Positions 18,047-25,554 of a stretch of 64,000 bases of DNA are shown here, piece after piece. The position numbers and the translations under genes are program-made. A model generated the notes under the pieces. The model worked only from the letters and a program-made list of their open reading frames with translations, had not been told where the DNA came from and ran no database searches. Source of the DNA: UBA10428 sp964406315 (GTDB lineage: Bacteria; Bacteroidota; Bacteroidia; Bacteroidales; UBA10428); contig CAYORG010000009.1 in NCBI GenBank assembly GCA_964406315.1, forward strand, positions 18,299-82,298. Reading direction: 5' to 3'. Numbering within the stretch: position 1 is the first letter of the stretch; every line of letters begins with the position of its first letter.

Positions 18047-18145
18047 AAGTTTTGAATAAAAATATAAAAAACATCGCGATTAAACATGATTTCCCTATTT
18101 AGCCTGCATTTTTTTGCCCGATCCTGAAAAAAAAACATTGGCATG

Positions 18146-18176
18146 GGGTTACCTATTTCGTTTTATTTCATTAAGT
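18146..18176 (+). promoter_or_regulatory. Candidate ECF-dependent promoter of the 81-aa gene
   Basis: GGGTTACCTATTT (18146-18158) then TCATTAAGT with TTAAGT at 18171-18176. The 13-mer is the exact reverse complement of 18034-18046 in the sigma operon promoter, and the -10-like box is at the same distance. Confidence 0.6.
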
Positions 18177-18223
18177 GCAGATTAAAATTAAAACGAGTTT
18201 TAAAACAACCAAACACATCGACC

Positions 18224-18469
18224 ATGAGCAGTGCAGAGATTAAAACCATAAGAGACGGAATAGCAAAGACAAGCTATGGGAAATACAAAAAAAGCTCTGA
18301 CCCCTATGTAACATCAAACCTGAGCAAATCACCCTTTTACAGGCAGTTGCTGGAAGATTACCTTGGTAAATCCTATACAAACGAAATGTACAATGATTTG
18401 TTCGACGAAGTAGCCAGAGACGTTGATTTCAGAATCAAACAGATGAATCTGCAAAACATAATAAACTGA
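18224..18469 (+). CDS. Hypothetical 81-aa cytoplasmic protein, candidate ECF sigma target
   Basis: Starting at MSSAEIKTIRDG it encodes 81 aa without signal peptide or membrane helix: a basic Tyr/Ser-rich first half (KTSYGKYKKSSDPY) and an acidic second half (YNDLFDEVARDVDFRIK). The upstream ATG at 18143 would overlap the candidate promoter, so 18224 is preferred. It is divergent from the ECF sigma gene and shares its promoter motif. A strong terminator follows. I do not recognise the family. Confidence 0.65.
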   Translation: MSSAEIKTIRDGIAKTSYGKYKKSSDPYVTSNLSKSPFYRQLLEDYLGKSYTNEMYNDLFDEVARDVDFRIKQMNLQNIIN

Positions 18470-18535
18470 ACCGTAACATCATTTGTAATTTGAGAAACCG
18501 TTATGTGCAATTATCCTACTTGAAAATAGGTTCTG

Positions 18536-18570
18536 CAAGGGATCGGACATCGTCCTGATCCCTTGTTTTT
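18536..18570 (+). terminator. Rho-independent terminator of the 81-aa gene
   Basis: CAAGGGATC ... GATCCCTTG followed by TTTTT; the inner GGAC/GTCC extends the stem with one bulge. 67 bp after the stop codon. Confidence 0.85.
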
Positions 18571-18609
18571 AAAATATACCAGGATTTTTATTCATTTGAG
18601 TATTCTCTG

Positions 18610-19593
18610 TCAAAGGGTAATGTCCATCATTCTCATGGACACCAATGCGTCTTCAAGCGAGCAGGGATTATCCCCTTCCCCCCGAAAAAATGCAACTGTT
18701 TTCTCAATCATGGGCTGCTGAATATGTTCAGGAAACGGAAATTCAAATGTTTTTAATCCGTCATCAGTATACACTTCAAGCAGAGGACTCCTGAAAAATG
18801 AAAAAACAAGTTTCCCTTTTTCCCCGATTATCTCACAACGTTCCGTATCAGTGCTTTGATGAATGGCAAAAGACCAAATACCATTCAGGTAAATGTTCTG
18901 ATCAAAAGATATTCTAAGCATTGTCAGGTCGGGGGCATTGTAATTTCCTCCCTGATTTGTTGAAAAGCCTTGTATTGTTATCGGAAGACCAAAATACCAG
19001 TACATCAGATCGAGCTGGTGGGGAGCAAGATCGTGAAAAATGCCTCCGCCGGATAGTTCAGGAACCACTCTCCAGTTTTCATCGGCATTGGCCACAAGAT
19101 CATTTTCAGGTGTTTGAAAGGTACGAATGGTAATAAATAATACTTTCCCTATCCTACCCTCATTCAGCAGTTCTTTTATTGTATTGAATAAACGCAATCC
19201 GCGCCTGTAATGTGCAACCGTTACAGGCAAATTGTATTTCACTGAAGCATCGATCATTCGTTTGCATGAAGCCGCATTCAATGCAACCGGTTTTTCAACA
19301 TAAACGGACTTTCCGGCCTTCAGGGCAGCCAGGGTAAATTCCTTATGAAAAGAGGGAGGAGTGGCAATGTAGATAGCATTGATCTCACGATCGTGTATCA
19401 GATCTTCTGCATTGGAATAGTATTTCGGTACATTGTGGCGAAGCGCATAATCCTTTGCCTTTTCTTCATTTCGGCGCATAACTGCAACCAGGTGTGAATC
19501 GCGTACTTTTTGAAAGGCAGGACCACTTTTTTTCTCACATACATTGCCTGCACCAATGATTCCCCAACGTATATCTCCCCGAATGAATTTCAT
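18610..19593 (-). CDS. Gfo/Idh/MocA family oxidoreductase
   Basis: NAD(P)-dependent sugar/inositol-type dehydrogenase, cytoplasmic, 327 aa. It has an N-terminal Rossmann GIIGAGNV (11-18) and the family EKP motif (YVEKPVAL, residues 100-102). A C-terminal alpha/beta domain has GGGIFHDLAPHQLDL, where the His-Asp pair is typical of the substrate site. Substrate unknown. It stands alone on the minus strand. Confidence 0.88.
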   Translation of the reverse strand: MKFIRGDIRWGIIGAGNVCEKKSGPAFQKVRDSHLVAVMRRNEEKAKDYALRHNVPKYYSNAEDLIHDREINAIYIATPPSFHKEFTLAALKAGKSVYVEKPVALNAASCKRMIDASVKYNLPVTVAHYRRGLRLFNTIKELLNEGRIGKVLFITIRTFQTPENDLVANADENWRVVPELSGGGIFHDLAPHQLDLMYWYFGLPITIQGFSTNQGGNYNAPDLTMLRISFDQNIYLNGIWSFAIHQSTDTERCEIIGEKGKLVFSFFRSPLLEVYTDDGLKTFEFPFPEHIQQPMIEKTVAFFRGEGDNPCSLEDALVSMRMMDITL

Positions 19594-19642
19594 TTAATAG
19601 TAAATAAAGCTAAATATTTATGTGTGTGTTTTTGAAAATAAT

Positions 19643-19685
19643 AAACCGCTAAGATCGCGAAGTTTTCACAAAGAACGCGAAGATT
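19643..19685. repeat. Degenerate CGCGAAG-type intergenic repeat
   Basis: AACCGCTAAGATCGCGAAG-TTTTCACAAAGAACGCGAAG: the word CGCGAAG occurs twice 20 bp apart (19656, 19676). This resembles the Bacteroidota intergenic filler of the form 'cgcaaagTTTTCACAAAGAACGC'. It overlaps no credible gene. Confidence 0.4.
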
Positions 19686-19744
19686 ACTTGCTAAGCGCTA
19701 TGGTTGAGCACCAATTCTGGTTGGCCATGACATTATATTCAGTA

Positions 19745-20698
19745 TTACGCAAGCAACTTGTTGTAAACAACATGAATACTCCTTGGAATGATCTTAAACT
19801 CAACAGGTGAGTGTCCCAAAGTCTCTCCGTCGGCTTCCAGGTGGATAAGCTTTTTTGCATCAATTAATACAGCTTTGCCTGTATATCCGTCGATTTTAGG
19901 ATGCTCAAGTATAGTTCCGTCATACAGCATTTTCAGGTTTCTGATAACCTCTCTCTTTTTCATTTTATTGATCACGGTAATATCAAACAGGCCATCATCA
20001 GGAATGGCATTGGGTGTTTGCATCATTCCGCCACCGCAATATTTTCCGATCCCCAGGCTCATAGTAAACAATTCATTGTTGTACTTTTTCCCGTCAATAA
20101 CAATGTCTGCAGGTGTGTGCGAATAAGTAACAAGACTTCTGAGCAAATTCCAGAAATACAATGTTTTTCCTCCCCTGCCCCTGTCTTTGTTATAATTTGT
20201 TCTTCTGACAACCATGGCGTCAAATCCCAATCCTGCAATATTAATAAAGTATCTCTGTTCTCTTCTCTTGCCCAGAGAATATTCCACAACCCCGGTATCC
20301 TGTAAAAACGTGTTCTTCCTCTTGATGATCTTTATTGCTTCCTCGTATGATGCCGGTATACCGAACATTTTGCCCCAGTCATTTCCGGTGCCTACTGTAA
20401 TCATCCCGATAGTAAGTGATTTTGGTTCACAGGTTTTTTGCTTGAAACAACCATTTACGACTTCATTCATTGTACCATCACCACCAACAACAATAATGTT
20501 CCTGAAGCCTTTTTTTATTCCTTCCGCTGTTAGCTGGATTGCATGACTTTTTGTATCGGTAAATTCCACATGAACAGGCAAATTGTGTTTCCGGAAAAGC
20601 GAAGAGATCAAAGACCAGTCTTTTAGTCCCCTGCCCCTGCCTGCATTAGGATTCACAATAACAAGCCATCGCGAATAATAGGACTGTTTTTCAACCAT
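19745..20698 (-). CDS. Diacylglycerol kinase family lipid kinase (YegS/DgkB type)
   Basis: A cytoplasmic or peripheral lipid kinase, 317 aa. The catalytic N-terminal domain has VVGGDGTMNEVVNG (residues 70-83) and GTGNDWG (103-109), the nucleotide-binding motifs of the DAGK/sphingosine kinase fold. The C-terminal beta-sandwich has ADGETLGHSPVEFKIIPRSI. Likely phosphorylates diacylglycerol or a related lipid. It is divergent from the GntP stump. Confidence 0.9.
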   Translation of the reverse strand: MVEKQSYYSRWLVIVNPNAGRGRGLKDWSLISSLFRKHNLPVHVEFTDTKSHAIQLTAEGIKKGFRNIIVVGGDGTMNEVVNGCFKQKTCEPKSLTIGMITVGTGNDWGKMFGIPASYEEAIKIIKRKNTFLQDTGVVEYSLGKRREQRYFINIAGLGFDAMVVRRTNYNKDRGRGGKTLYFWNLLRSLVTYSHTPADIVIDGKKYNNELFTMSLGIGKYCGGGMMQTPNAIPDDGLFDITVINKMKKREVIRNLKMLYDGTILEHPKIDGYTGKAVLIDAKKLIHLEADGETLGHSPVEFKIIPRSIHVVYNKLLA

Positions 20699-20778
20699 AA
20701 TGATCGGTATTGCTTAGACAAATATCTGAATAATATTCAAATAAATAACAGATAATAGTAACGGCCAATTACAAAAGC

Positions 20779-20786
20779 TATATTTG
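20779..20786 (+). promoter_or_regulatory. Candidate -7 element before the GntP fragment
   Basis: TATATTTG matches TAnnTTTG, 22 bp before the ATG at 20809. No good -33 TTG at N19. Confidence 0.4.
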
Positions 20787-20808
20787 TCTAAATCTATCTG
20801 CATTGTCC

Positions 20809-20982
20809 ATGTCTGTAACTTTAATAATTTTCACTGTGCTTTCTGCCGTGCTTCTGTTATTGTTCATGGTATTAAAGCTTAAGATCAATGCTTTTGTTTC
20901 CCTCATCATCATCGCGATGTATGTGGGTGTTCTTACAGGAATGCCATTGAATGATATTCTCAAAAGCATTCAGAATGGATAA
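20809..20982 (+). pseudogene. N-terminal fragment of a GntP-family gluconate/H+ permease
   Basis: 57 codons from ATG 20809 to TAA 20980-20982. The reading MSVTLIIFTVLSAVLLLL, then VLKLKINAFVSLIII, then GMPLNDILKSIQNG matches the first two helices and the GMPLxxIxxSIxxG motif of GntP permeases, which normally run to about 440 aa. Translation stops right after the QNG, where the family continues with a Gly-rich loop; then comes a terminator. The rest of the gene is absent. The intact start, promoter-like box and clean stop leave open a domesticated two-helix protein, but a deletion remnant is likelier. Confidence 0.7.
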
Positions 20983-20983
20983 T

Positions 20984-21012
20984 AAAAAAAGGCACAACTA
21001 AAAAGTTGTGCC
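20984..21012 (-). terminator. Rho-independent terminator downstream of the 169-aa gene
   Basis: GGCACAACT (20991-20999) pairs with AGTTGTGCC (21004-21012). On the minus strand it is followed by T7. It serves transcripts coming from 21138-21647 and sits 1 bp from the GntP fragment stop. Confidence 0.8.
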
Positions 21013-21137
21013 CCTGCGAATAGTAAATTTCTGATAATTGTAATTGGTTGGACTTAACATTTATCATCAAACGCATGGATTAATTCCCCAAACATGGTAA
21101 AAGTAACCCTTTGCGATGATATTTTTTCAAATTCAAT

Positions 21138-21647
21138 TCAATGCAGGTATTCAATTACGCAATTTATAACAGTTTGAATTGCCAATGCCTGTTTTTTCTT
21201 TTTAATAGTTCCTTCTATTGTAGCCGTATCAAAATGAATCTTTATTTTATTTGCCGGATGATTTTGAAATGATTCAATTGCCTTCTTGTTTACTATGGTT
21301 AAGGCAGTCAGGGATTTGTTTTTGTTTTCCGTTTTTATCACGGGTTTTTGCAGTACTTTCAGTCCGATAATCTCATCTGTATCCAAATTAACCAGGATAC
21401 TATCACCTTTCTTCAGTGGAAAATTCTCTTTTACGTTGAACACAAAGGAAATTACCAGTGAAGTATCGCCATAAATCGTAGACCACACATCAACCGAACC
21501 CGCGCCAAAATCATTTGAGAGAATAAGAGGCTTCGTGATTACGAGGCGCGTACCATCCATTCCACTTACTTTGTTTGTAACATACTGGCATTTTTGTCCA
21601 TAACTTCCGATTGATAAAAAAAGCAGAATAGTTGTAAGCACTTTCAT
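21138..21647 (-). CDS. Hypothetical secreted protein, 169 aa
   Basis: Begins with a signal peptide (MKVLTTILLFLSIGSYGQ) and a mature part of about 150 aa rich in beta-strand patterns (GTRLVITKPLILS, TSLVISFVFNV, KGDSILVNLDTDE). One Cys is near the mature N-terminus and one near the C-terminus. No family recognised. It is followed by a terminator. Upstream lies the thymidylate-synthase-like gene on the same strand, 80 bp away. Confidence 0.75.
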   Translation of the reverse strand: MKVLTTILLFLSIGSYGQKCQYVTNKVSGMDGTRLVITKPLILSNDFGAGSVDVWSTIYGDTSLVISFVFNVKENFPLKKGDSILVNLDTDEIIGLKVLQKPVIKTENKNKSLTALTIVNKKAIESFQNHPANKIKIHFDTATIEGTIKKKKQALAIQTVINCVIEYLH

Positions 21648-21727
21648 AACGGTAAGAGATTATGCTATTGAATCGCGTTACAGAAAAGATAAGACTTTTC
21701 GAACGGAAATACAACAACAGAACTATG

Positions 21728-22615
21728 TTAATGGTTCAGATCGTAGTCTTTTATTTTTTCAAGAATTCTCAATTCAGCACCATTGTACATCTCTTTGATA
21801 AATTCGTTGGTGAAATTGTAGGTTCTTTCTTCAAGACTAAGTTCACCCAACCTGTCAAACAACATTTCTTTTGCCAGCTGGATGTCTTTCCCATAAATAT
21901 GGTATGAATCGGCCTGCCAGTTCAAACGACCAAGTCGCACTTCTTTGCCTGTTCGTTTTGACACTTCAGCAGCAATAATCTCTTTATTAAATTGAATAAA
22001 ACCGAACATATTCATAAAACTCGCACCCCACGCATCATTGCTTCTGAACCGGATGTTGCAGTTCAGCCAGTAGACATCGTCTTCATCTTCCGGCATTCTG
22101 TACCATAGAGATTGAAGACAGGGAGGATCATAACAATCAGTATCCAGGTTAGGCATCCAGGTAATCATCTGTGCCTGCCGGGTAAAAGGTTGCGCAGACA
22201 GTTTACGAATGACCGATTCAATCTGATCAATTTTAAACGGACCGTTTTCAGTAGAACCGTTCCCGTTTTTCTCCATCCAGATCCCATATTTTTTCAGCCT
22301 GCCATGATAGGTATATTCCCAGCGAGTGTCATCCGGGTCGTTCATATTTTTTACCCAGTGGTCTTTATATCCTTCCAGCTCAAGGACATATTCTTTCAGT
22401 TCCTCAATACCACCCGGAAAAGCCAGGTGAATCATAGGTTCACTTTCCGGTTCCCGTATTGTTAAATTCAATGTACAATCAATGCTAAGAGGGTCGCCCT
22501 CTTTATCATACTGGGTTTTGAAACGCATCCCCTTTTCATACAAACCCACCAGGGCTTTCTCAAAAGCCAGGGCAAGTGACTTTTCACATACTGTTATAAC
22601 CGGTATATTCAACAT
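21728..22615 (-). CDS. Thymidylate synthase-superfamily protein, function uncertain
   Basis: 295 aa. The sequence carries the TS-fold layout: a Cys in YDPPCLQSLWYR (Cys166) at the place of the catalytic PPC motif, then RFRSNDAWGASFMNMFG, matching the RSxDxxLGxPFN nucleotide loop, and SYHIYGKDIQ, matching the HIY dUMP-binding motif. The usual FxxPCH is altered (Leu instead of His after Cys) and folate-binding motifs are not evident. So dTMP synthesis is not certain; a nucleotide hydroxymethylase-like or diverged role is possible. Lone gene. Confidence 0.65.
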   Translation of the reverse strand: MLNIPVITVCEKSLALAFEKALVGLYEKGMRFKTQYDKEGDPLSIDCTLNLTIREPESEPMIHLAFPGGIEELKEYVLELEGYKDHWVKNMNDPDDTRWEYTYHGRLKKYGIWMEKNGNGSTENGPFKIDQIESVIRKLSAQPFTRQAQMITWMPNLDTDCYDPPCLQSLWYRMPEDEDDVYWLNCNIRFRSNDAWGASFMNMFGFIQFNKEIIAAEVSKRTGKEVRLGRLNWQADSYHIYGKDIQLAKEMLFDRLGELSLEERTYNFTNEFIKEMYNGAELRILEKIKDYDLNH

Positions 22616-22761
22616 ACTCTTTAGACTATTTATCCTGAGGAAAAGATAGGAAATAACATAATTTACCTCAGAAAATCCATGAAAAAGTTATTATTATCTT
22701 ATCAACCACCCGGCAATGAAACAGAGAGCATATAAGACGACAGTGCGAAAAATGAAATATA

Positions 22762-24402
22762 TTACGATAAACCGGAAGCTTTGCCATCCGGTGAAACCGT
22801 TATTCTCAAAGCAGCCGGTACTTTTGGCAAACCCGGCATAGTCATTATGTTTCCGCAAATTACAACAACAAAGCCGGCTCCTGCTGATATTCTTACTTCA
22901 TTTACAGTAATTCTGAAATTCTTTGGCCGGCCCAGTAATTTTGCATTATCAGAAAGTGATTTCGGAGTCTTTGCAACACAAACAGGCAGATCTCCATATC
23001 CATTTTCAGTAATAAGATCAATATCCGTTTCTGCTCTTCTCTCAAAGTCAACGCCGTCTGCACCATAGATCTTTTGTGCAAGGGTTTCAATTTTCCCTCG
23101 AATTGACATTTCCGGAGGATACAGGAAGTTAAGTTTCTTTTTCTTGTTATCCTTTATGCTGTCAATTACAGCCTTAGCCAGATCCAGAGCACCCTGACCA
23201 CCAAATTGAAAATGATTGGCTACCACAGCCCTGGCTTCGTGTTTCTCACAAAATGCAACAATGGCCTGTAAGTCTTCCTTTTTATCCCCGACAAATTGGT
23301 TAATCGCCACAACGGGCTCAATATTGAACATGCGTATGTTTTCAATGTGTTTTAACAGGTTTGCCAGTCCACCGTTTTCATGAATTCCTCCGTGATGGTG
23401 CACGGCCTTTGCAGTTGCAACAATAACAACAGCATTAGGATTCAAACCGGCAATACGACATTTGATATGAAAGAACTTTTCAGCACCCAGATCAGTTGCA
23501 AATCCGGCCTCGGTAACTACATAATCCGAAAGTTTCAATGCCATGCGGGTTGCAATGGCACTGTTTGTGCCCTGAGCTATGTTTGCAAAAGGTCCGCCAT
23601 GCACAAATGCAGGGGTGCCGCCCATGGTTTGCACCAGGTTAGGATGTACGGTATCCCGCAATAAAATCTGCATGGCTCCTTGGGCACCTATATCTTCTAC
23701 TTTCACCGGTTCTCCTTTGTAGGTAAAACCAACCACAGTGCGTGCCAGTCTGTCTCCGAGATCCTTAAAATCTTCTGCCAGACACAACATAGCCATAACT
23801 TCCGAAGCAGGAGTAATATTGAAACCATCCTGCCTGGGAACACCATGCTTCACCCCTCCAAGACCAATGAATATTTCACGCAATGCTCTGTCGTTCAGAT
23901 CAATTACACGTCTCCAGATAATTCTTCTCGGATCGATCCCCAGTTCATTACCATGTTGCAGATGATTGTCTATCAATGCAGACAGAAGATTATTTGATTT
24001 GCTGACTGAATACATGTCGCCAACAAAATGCAGGTTGATATCCTCAGCCGGCATAACCTGTGCCATACCAGCTCCTGTACCGCCTCCTTTAATACCAAAA
24101 TATGGCCCCAGGGATGGTTCTCTTAAACAGATTGCCGTTCGATTGCCAAGATCACGCAAAGCATCACCCAGACCAATAGTTGTAGTGGTTTTTCCTTCCC
24201 CCTGCGGAGTCGGAGTCATTGCGGTAACCAATATAAGATTGCCATCCGGCTCTGTTAACCTGGCTTTAAGATATTGGATAGGTATTTTGGCAATGTAATG
24301 TCCGTGAGGTAAAATTGACTCTGCATCCAGACCCAATTCCTCTGCAACTTCATAGATCTTTTTTAATTTGTATTGCTGATCTGAGTGATTTAAGCTGTTC
24401 AT
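22762..24402 (-). CDS. fhs: Formate--tetrahydrofolate ligase
   Basis: An ATP-dependent formyl-THF synthetase feeding one-carbon metabolism; cytoplasmic. The P-loop-like TPTPQGEGKT (63-72) and the conserved LREPSLGPYFGIKGGG, MPAEDINLHFVGD and HHGGIHENGG motifs are all present. The start MNSLNHSDQQ at 24402 gives 546 aa, close to the usual 555; the longer frame to 24474 adds unconserved residues. No folD beside it. Confidence 0.95.
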   Translation of the reverse strand: MNSLNHSDQQYKLKKIYEVAEELGLDAESILPHGHYIAKIPIQYLKARLTEPDGNLILVTAMTPTPQGEGKTTTTIGLGDALRDLGNRTAICLREPSLGPYFGIKGGGTGAGMAQVMPAEDINLHFVGDMYSVSKSNNLLSALIDNHLQHGNELGIDPRRIIWRRVIDLNDRALREIFIGLGGVKHGVPRQDGFNITPASEVMAMLCLAEDFKDLGDRLARTVVGFTYKGEPVKVEDIGAQGAMQILLRDTVHPNLVQTMGGTPAFVHGGPFANIAQGTNSAIATRMALKLSDYVVTEAGFATDLGAEKFFHIKCRIAGLNPNAVVIVATAKAVHHHGGIHENGGLANLLKHIENIRMFNIEPVVAINQFVGDKKEDLQAIVAFCEKHEARAVVANHFQFGGQGALDLAKAVIDSIKDNKKKKLNFLYPPEMSIRGKIETLAQKIYGADGVDFERRAETDIDLITENGYGDLPVCVAKTPKSLSDNAKLLGRPKNFRITVNEVRISAGAGFVVVICGNIMTMPGLPKVPAALRITVSPDGKASGLS

Positions 24403-24557
24403 AATATTTTGTTTGATGGGCCAAAGATAATCGTCTTGCCTGAAGTAATCAGTCAAAACTCTGAATTTTCTCACCCTTTACATGAAAATCCCTAATCCAC
24501 AAAACCATTGCTATCCTGTCTATTCAGATGGAATCTGTTGCATTTGTGAAAAATGAA

Positions 24558-24589
24558 ATGAACATAGCGGTTCAACCATATATGTTCAT
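24558..24589. promoter_or_regulatory. 9-bp inverted repeat, candidate operator upstream of plsC
   Basis: ATGAACATA (24558-24566) and TATGTTCAT (24581-24589) are perfect inverse copies 14 bp apart. They lie 37 bp upstream of a TATATTTG box in the fhs/plsC divergent spacer. Confidence 0.35.
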
Positions 24590-24625
24590 ACTATCAAAAT
24601 GCATTTAAAACAAAAGAAGAAGTTA

Positions 24626-24633
24626 TATATTTG
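24626..24633 (+). promoter_or_regulatory. Candidate -7 element of plsC
   Basis: TATATTTG matches TAnnTTTG, 24 bp before the ATG at 24658; the -33 position reads TTT instead of TTG. Confidence 0.45.
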
Positions 24634-24657
24634 ACATGACCTTAATTCTTAACACGA

Positions 24658-25425
24658 ATGAGATTTCTGCGAAAAGTCCTGGTTTTCTTATACCAGCCTT
24701 ACAAGTGGTTGTTTTGTGTACCTTTCTTTTTAATAAACACTTTGTTCTTCGGAATACTGGCAGTGGTATTGTCTACCCTTATCAATGAACGTATTGGAGG
24801 GTATTACGGAGGGGTTGTCTGGTCGAGATTGAACGCACTGTTTATCCCCATGTTTGTCTCTGTTGAAGGAAGGGAAAATATTTCACCGGCAACTTCCTAT
24901 ATCATTGTATCGAACCATCAAAGCGCGTTGGACATATTCCTGGTTTACGGATGGATGGGAATTGATATCAAATGGGTAATGAAAAAAGAGCTGAAGAAAA
25001 TACCGGGTATAGGTTTTGGAAGCGCAAAGGTAGGGCATATTTTTCTCGACAGATCAAACAAGAGAGCTGCAGTTGAAAGTCTGGCCATTGCAAAGAAAAA
25101 GCTTGTCAATGGAACATCTGTTGTCATCTTTCCTGAAGGTACCAGAAGCAATGATGGAATACCCTTACCATTCAAAAGAGGTGCATTCAAGCTGGCTATC
25201 GATCTGAATTTGCCGGTACTGCCCGTAACTCTTATCAATACAAGGAAAATACTCCCTAATAACTCGCTAAATATTGTACCAGGAAAAGTGAAAATGATAA
25301 TTCACAAACCAATAGATATTCGTAATTTTAATGAAAAAAACATGGGCGAGCTGATTGCCCGGACCAGGGATGAAATATGTTCTGAATTGCCTGAGATGAA
25401 AGAGCAGCAGACAAAAAGTGCATAG
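24658..25425 (+). CDS. plsC: 1-acyl-sn-glycerol-3-phosphate acyltransferase
   Basis: A membrane-bound LPA acyltransferase in phospholipid synthesis, 255 aa. Two hydrophobic stretches at the N-terminus (8-45), then block I NHQSALD (His87 and Asp92, the HX4D catalytic pair), block III FPEGTRS (158-164), and LPVLPVTLINT. The family has the same length. It is transcribed away from fhs. Confidence 0.92.
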   Translation: MRFLRKVLVFLYQPYKWLFCVPFFLINTLFFGILAVVLSTLINERIGGYYGGVVWSRLNALFIPMFVSVEGRENISPATSYIIVSNHQSALDIFLVYGWMGIDIKWVMKKELKKIPGIGFGSAKVGHIFLDRSNKRAAVESLAIAKKKLVNGTSVVIFPEGTRSNDGIPLPFKRGAFKLAIDLNLPVLPVTLINTRKILPNNSLNIVPGKVKMIIHKPIDIRNFNEKNMGELIARTRDEICSELPEMKEQQTKSA

Positions 25426-25450
25426 TTCATCAGAACAAACAGCTTATTAT

Positions 25451-25472
25451 CTGAAAGGAGAAAGTACTTTCA
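25451..25472. promoter_or_regulatory. Palindrome between plsC and the GH20 gene
   Basis: CTGAAAG-GAGAAAGTA-CTTTCAG, with a second overlapping palindrome GAAAGTACTTTC. No T-run; operator or RNA stem possible. Weak evidence. Confidence 0.3.
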
Positions 25473-25554
25473 GAAAATTTCACACCAAAAGCTACGCATC
25501 CCAATGAATTGAATACATATACTTGCTTCCAATGTTCGATGCATAAAAACCAGA

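Noticed and set aside
19622..19810. 62-aa plus-strand ORF
   Set aside because: Composed of the CGCGAAG-type repeat and the antisense 3' end of the lipid kinase gene.
20778..20969. 63-aa minus-strand ORF
   Set aside because: Antisense shadow of the GntP fragment, which has recognisable family sequence on the plus strand.
23680..23997. Plus-strand ORFs opposite fhs
   Set aside because: Shadow frames of a strongly conserved gene on the minus strand.
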